A stretch of 64,000 nt of DNA from Chryseobacterium sp. E1 (GCA_019203745.1 CP078104.1:1142501-1206500), one strand, 5' to 3'. Positions 45,635-54,980 are shown, numbered from the stretch's first letter. Notes: generated from the letters alone by a model not told the origin. Made by a program: numbers and translations.

Positions 45635-46306
45635 ATGAGTAAAATATTATCTAATACCGTGCGTTTCTCAATTGCAGACAGTGATTTTTATTTTAAGAAA
45701 ATAATGATCAAAACACTGATGGAGAATCCTTTTTATATGCTTCTGAATGACTGTAATAATGGGCATGAACTGGTGAACAGAATCTACAGAAGACAGGAAG
45801 ACGTGTTCATCATCGAATTGTTTATGCCGGTATTAAGCGGAATTGAAGCGATCAAATACATCAGAAAAAACAATTCTGAAACTCCTATTATCACCTATTC
45901 CGGTACGTATCAGGAAGATATGGCAGATATTCTTGCCAAAATACCCAATATCTATTATTGTGAGAAAAAGAGTACCATTATTAAAGATATTATCAAAGGC
46001 AGTATAGCCTCTGAAGAGTTTGATTATCACGCCTACTCCAAAGAATGGGAGCAGCAGCCTCTTGCAGTACAGGAGTATATGGACAGACAGAAGAAAGGAC
46101 AGGAAGAGCTTTCTCCGGCCGAGATACAATTGATGAGATTCTGCTATGAAGGTTTCAGTAACAAAGAAATTGCCGAAAAGCTTAATCTGAGTACAAGAAC
46201 TATTGACACTTATATCAACCGTCTTACAGAAAAGCTTGGACTGAAAACAAAACTTCACCTGATCCGCTTTTGTGTAGAAAACGGATATTATAATTCAAGT
46301 ATGTAG
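45635..46306 (+). CDS. NarL/LuxR-type response regulator with Glu at the phospho-acceptor site
   Basis: Intact 223 residues. The receiver keeps the acidic pair (ADSD, Asp15/Asp17), the Ser/Thr switch (YSGT) and Lys (CEKKS), but the acceptor position in VFIIELFMPVLSG is Glu61 (codon GAA) where the family has Asp. The C-terminal LuxR helix-turn-helix (LSPAEIQLMRFCYEGFSNKEIAEKLNLSTRTIDTYINRL, around residues 155-195) is complete. Glu often mimics phosphorylation, so it may be always active. It is divergent from the tssO operon and is the obvious candidate regulator of the T6SS region. Confidence 0.88.
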   Translation: MSKILSNTVRFSIADSDFYFKKIMIKTLMENPFYMLLNDCNNGHELVNRIYRRQEDVFIIELFMPVLSGIEAIKYIRKNNSETPIITYSGTYQEDMADILAKIPNIYYCEKKSTIIKDIIKGSIASEEFDYHAYSKEWEQQPLAVQEYMDRQKKGQEELSPAEIQLMRFCYEGFSNKEIAEKLNLSTRTIDTYINRLTEKLGLKTKLHLIRFCVENGYYNSSM

Positions 46307-46523
46307 TACCGACTGGATTGGGAAAACATTGTATGCAGCCATAGGACTTCCGGACAATAAATCATTGTCTAACAGTTATTAAGAAAACTATTTCAATTAA
46401 TTATCTGTAGAATCCGGCTTATAACGGGGCCATATTATTAAATTGTTAAATTCTCCGAGACCTCCTTAATATAGTGTATACATTAAAATCTCAAGTATCT
46501 GAACAAAAATATTTTGCCACTAA

Positions 46524-46556
46524 TTTGCTAGTATTCAATTTTTTTAACTAAATTTG
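46524..46556 (+). promoter_or_regulatory. Promoter of the HU gene
   Basis: TTTG at 46524-46527 and TAAATTTG at 46549-46556, 21 bases apart, match the Bacteroidetes minus-33/minus-7 pair. The ATG follows 31 bases later with no Shine-Dalgarno but an A-rich leader (AAATTAAAATAAGGAA). Confidence 0.7.
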
Positions 46557-46587
46557 CACACCTAAAATTTAAAATTAAAATAAGGAA

Positions 46588-46878
46588 ATGACAAAGGCAG
46601 AATTGGTAAACACCATCTCAAATAAGTTGGGAACAGAAAAGAATGAAACACAGAAAGTTGTAGAAGCTTTTATGCAGGAGATCAGAACTTCTATGTATAA
46701 TGGGGATAACGTTTATCTGAGAGGTTTTGGATCTTTTATCATTAAAACAAGAGCTGCTAAAACAGGAAGAAATATTTCTAAGAATACTGCAATTGAGATT
46801 CCTGCTCATAACATTCCTGCTTTCAAACCTTCAAAGTCTTTTGTAGAGAAAGTAAAAACTAAAGTTGCAGTAAAATAA
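46588..46878 (+). CDS. HU family DNA-binding protein
   Basis: Intact 96 residues, MTKAELVNTISNKLGTEKNE to KTKVAVK. The helical N-terminal part and the beta-arm region (GDNVYLRGFGSFIIKTRAAKTGRN, then NTAIEIPAHNIPAFKPSKSF) are typical of HU/IHF proteins. It is a small abundant nucleoid protein that bends DNA. A strong promoter motif is present, and the tiny mS38-like gene follows 43 bases later. Confidence 0.95.
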   Translation: MTKAELVNTISNKLGTEKNETQKVVEAFMQEIRTSMYNGDNVYLRGFGSFIIKTRAAKTGRNISKNTAIEIPAHNIPAFKPSKSFVEKVKTKVAVK

Positions 46879-46921
46879 GAACATTAACTGAATATTAACT
46901 AGTTATTAAAAAATTAAAATT

Positions 46922-47011
46922 ATGCCAAGCGGAAAGAAAAGAAAAAGACACAAGGTTGCGACTCACAAAAGAAAGAAAAGAAGAAGAGCAAACAGACATA
47001 AGAAAAAATAA
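46922..47011 (+). CDS. Tiny basic AURKAIP1/COX24 (mS38-like) protein
   Basis: A 29-codon gene: MPSGKKRKRHKVATHKRKKR then RRANRHKKK. It is almost entirely Lys, Arg and His. This matches the short Bacteroidetes proteins of the AURKAIP1/COX24 C-terminal family, related to mitochondrial ribosomal protein mS38, so it is probably a ribosome-bound peptide. It lies 43 bases after HU and probably shares its transcript. A terminator-like hairpin follows. Confidence 0.8.
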   Translation: MPSGKKRKRHKVATHKRKKRRRANRHKKK

Positions 47012-47040
47012 TCTCTTCTTCTCGAGATTTACAATATAAT

Positions 47041-47090
47041 AATATAGTTGGTGGGTTTTATATTTTTAAAGTTCACCGACTATATTTTTG
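47041..47090 (+). terminator. Terminator after the mS38-like gene
   Basis: Arms AATATAGTTGGTG (47041-47053) and CACCGACTATATT (47074-47086) with one mismatch, then TTTG. The same spot holds a TATTTTTG minus-7-like box (47083-47090) that could start the RNase E/G transcript. Confidence 0.7.
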
Positions 47091-47248
47091 TTTGCAACTA
47101 TAAGATTCTGCGGAAAACGGAAGATTTCAAATATTATTTTAATAAAAATATACAGGTTTTCATTCTAAATCCTTATATTTATTAGATGAATTATTCGAGA
47201 AAAAACATCCACTTCCTATAATCTTAAACAATTTTATCTTATAACAAA

Positions 47249-48790
47249 ATGAAGAAAGAACTAATAGTTTCGCATGAAGATGATCTTACAAAGATTGCAC
47301 TGCTGGAAGACGGAAGACTATGTGAACTTCATGAGCAAGAAGACAAAAGCGATTTTATAGTTGGAGATCTGTTTATAGGAAAAGTAAAAAAACTGGCACC
47401 CAATCTGAATGCGGCGTTCGTCAACATCGGATATGATAAAGATGCATTCCTGCATTATCAGGACCTGGGTCCCCAATATCTTACATACAGAAAGTTTTTA
47501 AAAGATACTATTTCTAAAAAACAAAGCACTTCAAGCTTAAAGAATTTCGAGATACAACCCGAAATAGACAAAAACGGAACAGTAGATAAAGTGATCGCCA
47601 AAGACGATCTGGTTCTGTTACAGATTACTAAAGAACCGATATCTACAAAAGGCCCCAGAATTTCTACCCAGATCTCTCTGACAGGACGTTTTCTGGTACT
47701 GATCCCTTTCGACAACAAGGTTTCAATATCCAAAAAAATCAGAAGTTCTGAAGAAAAAGAAAGACTGAGAACTCTGATTGACAGTATTAAACCTGAAGGT
47801 TTCGGAGTAATCATCAGAACAGTGGCCGAAGGAAAAAAAGTTGCTGACCTTCATAATGACATGAATCAACTGGTTCAGAAATGGGAAAGCACTTTTAAAA
47901 ATATCCAGAGAAATAAGGTTCCATCTAAAGTTTTAAGCGAAGAAGACAAGGCTTCAGCTATTTTAAGAGACAATTTTAATCAGGATTTCGTCAATATTAT
48001 CTGTGATGACGAGCAGATGGTGAGTGAAATGAAAAATTACATTGAGGTAATTGCTCCTGAAAAGAAAAATATTGTCCAGTTTTATGATTCTCATATTCCT
48101 CTTCTGGAATATTACAATGTTGAAAAACAACTTAAACAGAGCTTTGGAAAACACGTCAATATTCCAAGTTCTAAAGGCGCTTATCTTGTTATTGAGCACA
48201 CAGAAGCTCTTCACGTCGTAGACGTCAATTCCGGGAATAATATTACCACCGGAACCGCTGTCAATAAAGAACACGCACTGAAAGTGAACAAAATGGCAGC
48301 TACCGAGATCGCAAGGCAGCTTCGCCTCCGTGATATGGGAGGAATCATTGTGATTGACTTCATCGACATGCCGAATTCTGAACATAGAAGAGATCTCTAT
48401 GAACATCTTAAAGAGGAAATGAAGCGCGACAAGGCTCGCCATAAAATACTTCCTCCAAGTAAATTTGGACTGATCCAGATCACCAGACAAAGAAACCGTC
48501 CGGAAAAGCAGATCGAAACCAAAGAAGAAAACCCGAACAAAGACGGAGAAATTGTAGCTCCGATCGTAATCGTGGAAAGAATGGGTGAAACTTTAAGAAA
48601 CATCCTGCAGAAAGAAAAAGGAAAAATCTACCTGCACGTACACCCTTTCGTAGAAGCCTATTTAACCAAAGGCATCAAAAGCATCCAGATGAAATGGTTT
48701 ATCAAATACAAAAAGTGGGTAACCATTGTACCAAGGGATTCTTTTAAATATTTAGAATACAAAATCTACAATTCCAAAAAGAAGAATTGA
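47249..48790 (+). CDS. rng: Ribonuclease E/G family protein
   Basis: Intact 513 residues, the size of RNase G. An S1-like domain lies at about 35-120 (VGDLFIGKVKKLAPNLNAAFVNIG, KDAFLHYQDL). The catalytic acidic residues lie in HVVDVNSGNN and GGIIVIDFIDMP. In E. coli enzymes a CPxC zinc link follows ITRQR; here that stretch is NRPEKQIETKEENPNKDGE with no Cys, so dimer contacts must differ. It processes rRNA and decays mRNA. Monocistronic, with a terminator after it. Confidence 0.93.
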   Translation: MKKELIVSHEDDLTKIALLEDGRLCELHEQEDKSDFIVGDLFIGKVKKLAPNLNAAFVNIGYDKDAFLHYQDLGPQYLTYRKFLKDTISKKQSTSSLKNFEIQPEIDKNGTVDKVIAKDDLVLLQITKEPISTKGPRISTQISLTGRFLVLIPFDNKVSISKKIRSSEEKERLRTLIDSIKPEGFGVIIRTVAEGKKVADLHNDMNQLVQKWESTFKNIQRNKVPSKVLSEEDKASAILRDNFNQDFVNIICDDEQMVSEMKNYIEVIAPEKKNIVQFYDSHIPLLEYYNVEKQLKQSFGKHVNIPSSKGAYLVIEHTEALHVVDVNSGNNITTGTAVNKEHALKVNKMAATEIARQLRLRDMGGIIVIDFIDMPNSEHRRDLYEHLKEEMKRDKARHKILPPSKFGLIQITRQRNRPEKQIETKEENPNKDGEIVAPIVIVERMGETLRNILQKEKGKIYLHVHPFVEAYLTKGIKSIQMKWFIKYKKWVTIVPRDSFKYLEYKIYNSKKKN

Positions 48791-48818
48791 TAGAATTCTC
48801 TAATTAAGACAAAATTCA

Positions 48819-48845
48819 AACCTCCGGCTGTACCGGAGGTTTTTT
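48819..48845 (+). terminator. Terminator of the RNase E/G gene
   Basis: AACCTCCGG-CTGTA-CCGGAGGTT hairpin with a run of T residues, about 30 bases after the stop. Confidence 0.92.
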
Positions 48846-48939
48846 ATGATGCAATAGAGAACATAAATTTAAGTCAAAGCCCTATTAATACCGATATCCT
48901 GACAATTACATTACAAGGATAACAGTTGTTTAACGACAA

Positions 48940-49037
48940 TATCTAATATCTAATATCTAATATCTAATATCTAATATCTAATATCTAATATCTAATATCT
49001 AATATCTAATATCTAATATCTAATATCTAATATCTAA
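48940..49037. repeat. TATCTAA heptamer repeat, 14 perfect copies
   Basis: Ninety-eight bases made of exactly 14 copies of TATCTAA, ending five bases before the ATG of the OsmC gene. It therefore occupies the promoter or leader of that gene. Every frame contains stops, so it is non-coding. Copy number should vary by slippage, and may also be mis-counted in the assembly. Confidence 0.97.
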
Positions 49038-49042
49038 ATAAC

Positions 49043-49510
49043 ATGAAAAATCACCATTACAAAATTACCATTCAATGGACAGGAAATAAGGGCACGGGAA
49101 CTACCGGCTACAGGGATTATGAAAGAAGTCATACTATTTCGGCAGAGCATAAAGCTGTCATCCAGGGATCTTCTGATCCTTCATTCCGTGGAGACAAAAC
49201 CAAACATAATCCTGAAGAGTTGTTTCTTTCCTCGCTTTCATCATGTCATATGCTATGGTATCTTCACTTCTGCTCAGAAGCCGGGATTATCGTTACAGAT
49301 TATACGGATGAAGCAAAGGGTATCATGGAAGAAACAAGCAATGGAAGCGGGCTTTTTACGGAAGTAACCCTACATCCTGCTGTTACGGTAGCAGAAGAAT
49401 CAATGGTTGAAAAAGCAAAAGAACTTCATCATAAAGCTAACGAATATTGTTTCATTGCCAACTCCGTTAATTTTCAGGTGAAACATATACCTACTGTTTC
49501 AGTTAAATAA
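49043..49510 (+). CDS. OsmC family protein
   Basis: Intact 155 residues, beginning MKNHHYKITIQWTGNKGTG. KHNPEELFLSSLSSCHMLWYLHFCSEAG and NEYCFIANSV carry the two family positions for the peroxidatic Cys residues. OsmC/Ohr proteins reduce organic hydroperoxides. The ATG lies directly behind the heptamer repeat, which could alter its expression. Confidence 0.9.
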   Translation: MKNHHYKITIQWTGNKGTGTTGYRDYERSHTISAEHKAVIQGSSDPSFRGDKTKHNPEELFLSSLSSCHMLWYLHFCSEAGIIVTDYTDEAKGIMEETSNGSGLFTEVTLHPAVTVAEESMVEKAKELHHKANEYCFIANSVNFQVKHIPTVSVK

Positions 49511-49660
49511 GACGTTCGATTTTTAAGAAAATTATCAGTATGCTAAGCATACAAGTTGTTGTATTCATTCGTTTATTAACATGTGGTTTTCCATTTATCC
49601 GCATAGGTTAATTAATGTTAAGTCTCCCGTTTCTTCAAGATATATTGTTAAATTTGAGCT

Positions 49661-50290
49661 ATGGAAAATTTTGGAAAAGATTTATTACGGAAAATAAAAA
49701 GTATAGAACTTCCCGGCGAACATGCCCATGGGGTATTTTCCCCTCCCTACCGTCCCGTTTTCACCTACGATGAAGTGCTGGCCAAAAATCCCAAATTTGC
49801 TGCTGTCAATATTGTTTTGTATCTGAAGGATAACGAGTGGTATTTTCCATTGATCCAGAGAACCATTAATGAACATGACAGGCATAGCGGGCAGATCTCT
49901 TTACCTGGCGGAAAGCGTGAGGAAATGGACAGGGACTTTGCAGAGACAGCTATTCGTGAAACTTCTGAAGAAATAGGTATTGACAAACATTATGTACGGA
50001 TCATCAGAGAGATGTCTCCCATCTATATTCCGCCAAGCAACTTTTATGTATATCCCTATATTTCATACACCAAAAAGAATCCTGCATTTATTTTACAACA
50101 GAGTGAAGCGGTGGAAGTTATCGAATTTCCCATCACCTCATTTTTAAGCCTTTCGGATACTCCTGAAATTATGGCACTTCCGAGTGCAGGAGGAAAGGAA
50201 GTTCCTGTCATCAACTTTAACGGGTATATTATCTGGGGTGCTACAGCGATGATATTAAGTGAATTCAGCCAGTTGCTGAAAAAAATGTAA
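49661..50290 (+). CDS. NUDIX hydrolase, probable CoA diphosphatase
   Basis: Intact 209 residues. HSGQISLPGGKREEMDRDFA is the CoA-pyrophosphatase signature, overlapping the NUDIX box that ends RETSEEIGI. Family members cleave coenzyme A or its esters to 4'-phosphopantetheine and 3',5'-ADP. First gene of an operon with PlsC-like, lipoprotein and Mur ligase genes (gaps of 27, 16 and 6 bases). Confidence 0.88.
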   Translation: MENFGKDLLRKIKSIELPGEHAHGVFSPPYRPVFTYDEVLAKNPKFAAVNIVLYLKDNEWYFPLIQRTINEHDRHSGQISLPGGKREEMDRDFAETAIRETSEEIGIDKHYVRIIREMSPIYIPPSNFYVYPYISYTKKNPAFILQQSEAVEVIEFPITSFLSLSDTPEIMALPSAGGKEVPVINFNGYIIWGATAMILSEFSQLLKKM

Positions 50291-50317
50291 CTTTGCACTA
50301 CCGTGTTTAATTGAAAA

Positions 50318-51124
50318 ATGGCGAAGAAAAATATTTTCACCGATGCATTCGGTACCCCTTATTTTTTGAAAAGGTTTATTATTTTTATCTTGGGAGTTGT
50401 ATCCTACAGAAGGTTTAATGGCTTTAATAAACTGAAAATTACCGGCACAGAGCATCTTGTGGATCTTCCGGATTCCAATGTATTGTTTGTGTCTAATCAT
50501 CAGACTTATTTTGCAGATGTTGCTGCCATGTATCACGCTTTCTGTGCCGTAAACAACGGATATTTAAATACCATTAAAAATCCGATCTATCTTTTGAATC
50601 CAAAGATTGATTTTTACTACGTTGCAGCCGAAGAAACCATGAATAAAGGTATTCTTCCTAAAATTTTTAAGATCGCAGGTGCTGTAACGGTTAAAAGAAC
50701 CTGGAGAGCTGAAGGGAAAACCGTAAACAGGATGGTAGACATGAGTGAAGTAGACAACATCATGAAGGCATTGGATAACGGCTGGGTGGCTACTTTCCCG
50801 CAAGGAACAACATCCGCTTTCGCACAGGGAAGAAGAGGAACCGCAAAACTGGTGAAAAATCAGCGCCCTATTGTAATTCCTATCAAGATCAACGGATTCA
50901 GAAGGGCTTTTGATAAAAAAGGACTTCGGGTAAAGGTTACCGGTGTAAAACCTACCATGGAGTTTAAAGCCCCTCTTGACATCGATTACGATAATGAAAA
51001 AGCACCGGAAATTTTACTGAAGATCATGACTGCCATTGAGCAGACTGAAGACTTCAACCTATTACACAGTTATGATGAAGAACTTAAAGCTAAAAAATTA
51101 GAACAAAAGGACTCAAATAATTAA
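50318..51124 (+). CDS. PlsC-like 1-acyl-glycerol-3-phosphate acyltransferase, atypical motifs
   Basis: Intact 268 residues. The acyltransferase block I is SNHQTYFADV, where His and Asp are five residues apart instead of the usual four (HX4D). Block III is FPQGTTSAFAQGRRG instead of FPEGTRS. VTVKRTW and PIVIPIKINGFRRAF fit the fold. Family members acylate lysophosphatidate or related lipids at the inner membrane. The changed catalytic motifs may mean another acceptor, such as a flavobacterial lipid; this is inference. Confidence 0.8.
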   Translation: MAKKNIFTDAFGTPYFLKRFIIFILGVVSYRRFNGFNKLKITGTEHLVDLPDSNVLFVSNHQTYFADVAAMYHAFCAVNNGYLNTIKNPIYLLNPKIDFYYVAAEETMNKGILPKIFKIAGAVTVKRTWRAEGKTVNRMVDMSEVDNIMKALDNGWVATFPQGTTSAFAQGRRGTAKLVKNQRPIVIPIKINGFRRAFDKKGLRVKVTGVKPTMEFKAPLDIDYDNEKAPEILLKIMTAIEQTEDFNLLHSYDEELKAKKLEQKDSNN

Positions 51125-51140
51125 AGTAAAAAAGAAAATT

Positions 51141-51578
51141 ATGAACAGAATACTTGGAATCTTATTCGCAGTCATAGTATTAGTTTCATGCAACAGCCAG
51201 AAAGTATATTCGGATTTTGATATCAGCTATGCAAAAAGCGGAGGCTATGCTCCTGTATACGAAAACCTGCTTATAAAAGGAAATAATGCCCATTATTCTT
51301 TTGAAGGCCAGGGAAAAAAATACAAACAGGATTTTAAAATTTCAGATGAAGATTTAAAGAAACTGGATCAGACTCTTTCTCAGAATAATTTCAGAAGAAT
51401 TCAGGAAGACCGTCAAAAATTGTACGACAATATTTCTACGTCTATCAACATCAAGAAAGGTCCTAATGAAGGCAGTAAATCAGATGCCAGCATGATCACT
51501 CCAAACTATCAGACCAATTGGAATAATATTCTTGAGGCTTTCCAGCAGATCATTAATACTAATGTTAAAAAACAGTAA
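51141..51578 (+). CDS. Small lipoprotein of unknown function
   Basis: Intact 145 residues: MNRILGILFAVIVLVSCNSQ is a lipoprotein signal with Cys17. The mature part (DISYAKSGGYAPVYENLLIK, NAHYSFEGQGKKYKQDFKIS) is beta-like, and ends NWNNILEAFQQIINTNVKKQ. No family recognised. Its position between PlsC-like and Mur ligase genes suggests envelope function. Confidence 0.7.
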   Translation: MNRILGILFAVIVLVSCNSQKVYSDFDISYAKSGGYAPVYENLLIKGNNAHYSFEGQGKKYKQDFKISDEDLKKLDQTLSQNNFRRIQEDRQKLYDNISTSINIKKGPNEGSKSDASMITPNYQTNWNNILEAFQQIINTNVKKQ

Positions 51579-51584
51579 ATACAA

Positions 51585-52919
51585 TTGAAAACCCACTTCA
51601 TTGCCATTGGCGGAAGCGCCATGCACAATCTTGCCATCGCATTAAAAGATAAAGGATATCAGGTTACCGGTTCAGATGATGCGATTTTTGAACCTTCAAA
51701 ATCAAGACTGGAGAAAAAGGAATACTGCCTCAGGAAATGGGCTGGTTCCCGGAAAAAATCACTCCGGATATTGATGCGGTCATTCTTGGGATGCATGCCC
51801 ATCAGGATAATCCTGAGCTGGCAAAAGCAAAAGAGCTGGGCTTGAAAATATATTCTTATCCTGAATTCCTGTACGAACAGTCTAAAAATAAAACAAGAGT
51901 TGTCATTGCAGGATCTCACGGGAAAACGACAATTACCTCAATGATCCTTCACGTTCTGAATTTCCACAGAAAAGATGTGGATTTTATGGTAGGAGCACAA
52001 CTGGAAGGTTTCGACTGTATGGTAAAGCTTACCCAGGATAATGATTTTATGGTGCTGGAAGGAGACGAATACCTTTCCTCCCTATTGACCTGCGTTCAAA
52101 ATTCTTACTATATCAGCCGAATATCGCTTTGATGAGTGGTATTGCATGGGATCATATCAATGTTTTCAAAACGTTTGATGATTATATTGAACAGTTCAGA
52201 AAGTTTGTGGCAAGCATTACTGCAGGAGGCGTTCTTGTTTATAATGAAGAAGACCCTGAGGTAGTGAAAGTAGTGGAAAATGCAGAGAATTATTTCAGAA
52301 AAATCCCTTACAAAACTCCGGAATATGAAATCAGCAACGGAAAGTTTATTTAAAAACCGAAATGGGAGATGTTCCTCTTTCTGTTTTTGGTGCCCACAAC
52401 CTGCTGAACCTTGAAGGAGCCAGACATATCTGCCAGCAACTGGGAATCATGGATGAGGATTTCTACGAAGCGATCATGAGTTTTAAAGGAGCTTCCAAGC
52501 GTCTTGAAAAAGTGGAAAGAGAAGATAAAGGAACGCTTTACAAAGATTTTGCTCATGCACCCAGTAAAGTAAAAGCTGCTGTAAAAGCTTTCAAAGAACA
52601 GTTTAAGAATGAAAAGAAATACGGGTTCCTGGAACTTCATACCTATTCAAGCTTAAATCCAGCTTTCCTGGAACAGTATGATCACGCTATGGACGGTTTG
52701 GATGAAGCCATTGTTTTCTACTCTGAAGATGCTTTGAAGATCAAAAGAATGGAACCTATCTCTCCTGAATTCATCAAAGAGAAATTCAAAAATGAAAACC
52801 TAAGGGTATTCACCAATGCCGATGACCTTCACGCCTATTGGAATACTTTAGATAAGACAGATGGAGTCTACCTGATGATGAGCTCCGGAAACTTCGGAGG
52901 ACTGGATCTGACAAAATAA
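51585..52919 (+). CDS. mpl: Mur ligase family protein, probable murein tripeptide ligase Mpl, frameshifted
   Basis: About 445 residues. KTHFIAIGGSAMHNLAIALKD is the N-terminal nucleotide fold, AGSHGKTTITSMILHVL the ATP-binding P-loop, FMVLEGDEYLSS the Mpl/MurC metal region, and DFAHAPSKVKAAVKAFKE the C-terminal domain. The DEYLSS and HAP variants favour Mpl, which joins recycled tripeptide to UDP-MurNAc, over MurC. The start is TTG, six bases after the lipoprotein stop. Shifts near 51720, 52100 and 52350. Confidence 0.78.
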
Positions 52920-53391
52920 ACGAATCTTCAAAATAAGCCGGTTTGAAGTTTACCATCAAATAACCACTTATACACAATACTTAAATTCCTTTCAGTTAAC
53001 TCTGGAAGGAGTTTTTATTTTATAACATCAGTAAAATAAGCTGATATCATCCTTACAGCTGTTTTTCAATTAATTAAAAAACATCTGATAATAGCTGACA
53101 TCTCAAAACCTAATAGATTTCAAAGTCATACTGTATCTATAATCTTTGCATTTATTGATGCAGCACTTTTCTGACACCATTTTTAGTAATAAAAATAATT
53201 TATCATACATAATTCAAATATGTTTAACATTTTAATAAAAAATTAATTTATTAATTAAAAATATATACATATAAACAAATATGAATATTAAAAAAATTCC
53301 AAAATAAAATTATAAATATTTAAAAATCAGATAGTTATATTATTTATCATAAAATATTTTTATATATTTGATAGAATAAACAAAACATAAA
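52920..53391 (+). other. AT-rich intergenic region before the lectin genes
   Basis: 470 bases, over 75 percent A+T by eye, with no gene. TATATTTG at 53363-53370 is a TAnnTTTG minus-7 box about 22 bases before the first lectin ATG. No strong minus-33 partner is seen. A short hairpin near 52996-53020 (TCCTTTC/GAAGGA) may end the Mur ligase transcript. Confidence 0.5.
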
Positions 53392-54177
53392 ATGAAAAAA
53401 CGATTCTACTTATTGCAGTACCCTGCGCTATAAATGCACAAGTTGGTATTAACACAACCGCACCAACAAAATCACTTGACATCAATGGAGAATTACGGAT
53501 CCGCACTTTACCCATAGGCGTAGCGGCTGATGATATTCTCTCTACTGACACAAATGGAAATGTAAGAAAAGATTTCCAGAAGTGATCTAGGCAGTGGATC
53601 ATCAGGATTTAATAATACCATATTAGGCTACGATCCCAAGCCGGTAGCTACAAGGCCTCAACCGCCCGGATCAGTACCGGGAGGAGGAACAGCGGCAGAA
53701 TTGGGATGTAAAAAATGGTCCGGGAATAATCATACGTATTGTGCCTATCAAATTTCACAGCCTATTAACTGGTTTAACGCATTCAGCTTCGGAAAACAGA
53801 TGGGAGGTTACCTGGTAACCATGACTAATGATGCAGAAAGGGCCTGGGTAAATACTAATATCGTAAACTCAGGAACAGGATATAACCTGGCCAATAACAT
53901 ATGGATTGGGTTCAATAAAATTCAAAGACCCGGAAATCCGGACCAGCTTCAATGGATCACCGGAGAAGAGTTCAAAATCAACTGGTCTACCAATCCTGCA
54001 ACAACAGAAAACTGGTTTAATCCCGGTGAACCCAACAACTCGGGAGGAGGAGAAGGGGCAACCCATATATTTGCAACCAGTGTAAATTCTGAAAGAAAAT
54101 GGAATGATTTAAATGGTACTTTGACTGCTAATTCAAGTATTTCTATGAACCAGCTCATCATTGAGTTTAATGAATAA
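53392..54177 (+). CDS. Secreted C-type lectin domain protein 1, frameshifted
   Basis: About 262 residues. The signal peptide ends CAINAQ after one base is restored in the start A-run (near 53398). Then a flavobacterial N-terminal block (VGINTTAPTKSLDINGELRI, DTNGNVRK), a Pro-rich linker (RPQPPGSVPGGGT) and a C-type lectin domain: HTYCAYQ, IWIGFNK, GEPNNSGGGE and RKWNDL. EPN and WND are the calcium-site motifs of mannose-type lectins. A further shift lies near 53570. Predicted to be secreted or surface-bound and to bind sugars. Confidence 0.8.
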
Positions 54178-54190
54178 TAAAAAGAACCAC

Positions 54191-54978
54191 ATGAAGAAAT
54201 CAATTTTAGCATTCATTGTCTTACCGTATTTCATAAGCGCTCAGGTAGGCATCAATACAACAACACCGACAAAGTCACTTGATAATAACGGAGAATTAAG
54301 GATTCGTACTCTACCACAGGGAGCTACCAATGATGATATACTTTCTGCCGACACTAACGGAAATGTAAGAAAGATTTCCAGAAGTGATCTCAGCAGCGGA
54401 TCATCAGGATTTAATAATACGATATTAGGTTACGATCCCCAACCGGCAGCAGCAAGACCTCAGCCACCAGGTTCAGTACCAGGAGGAGGAACAGCTACAG
54501 AAGTGGGATGTAAAAAATGGTCTGTAAATAATCATACCTACTGTGCATACCAGCTTACACAGGGAATCAACTGGTTCAATGCGTTCAGTTTTGGTAAACA
54601 AATGGGTGGCTATCTGGTTACGATGCCCAGCGATGCTGAAAGAATCTGGGTAGCAACCAATATAGTAGCTTCAGGAACCGGATATAATCTGGGAACAATA
54701 TATGGATTGGCTTTAATAAGATTAAGAGACCGGGTAATCCGGACAGGCTTCAATGGATCACCGGAGAAGAGTTCAGAATGAACTGGTCTACCAATCCTGC
54801 CACTACAGAAAACTGGTTTGCAACGGGAGAACCTAATAATTCGGGAGGAACTGAAGGCTCCACCCACATCTATAATACTTCCGGAAATGCAGAAAGAAGA
54901 TGGAATGATTTAAGCGGCTCTACAACCACCTTTACCGGCTCAGCCATGAACCAGCTTATCATTGAATTCAACGAATAG
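54191..54978 (+). CDS. Secreted C-type lectin domain protein 2, frameshifted
   Basis: A tandem paralogue of lectin 1, 13 bases downstream. MKKSILAFIVLPYFISAQ is the signal peptide, then VGINTTTPTKSLDNNGELRI, the same linker, and a lectin domain with GEPNNSGGTE and RRWNDL. The two proteins differ mostly at scattered positions in the lectin fold. A shift near 54700 splits WIGFNKI. A terminator follows. Tandem copies suggest recent duplication with diversification of sugar binding. Confidence 0.8.
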
Positions 54979-54980
54979 AA

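Noticed and set aside
16812..46306. Integrated mobile element or prophage
   Set aside because: No integrase, transposase or attachment repeats were seen. The phage-like genes are T6SS tube and spike proteins.
48940..49037. Possible CRISPR array
   Set aside because: The 7-base units are contiguous without spacers, and no cas genes are near.
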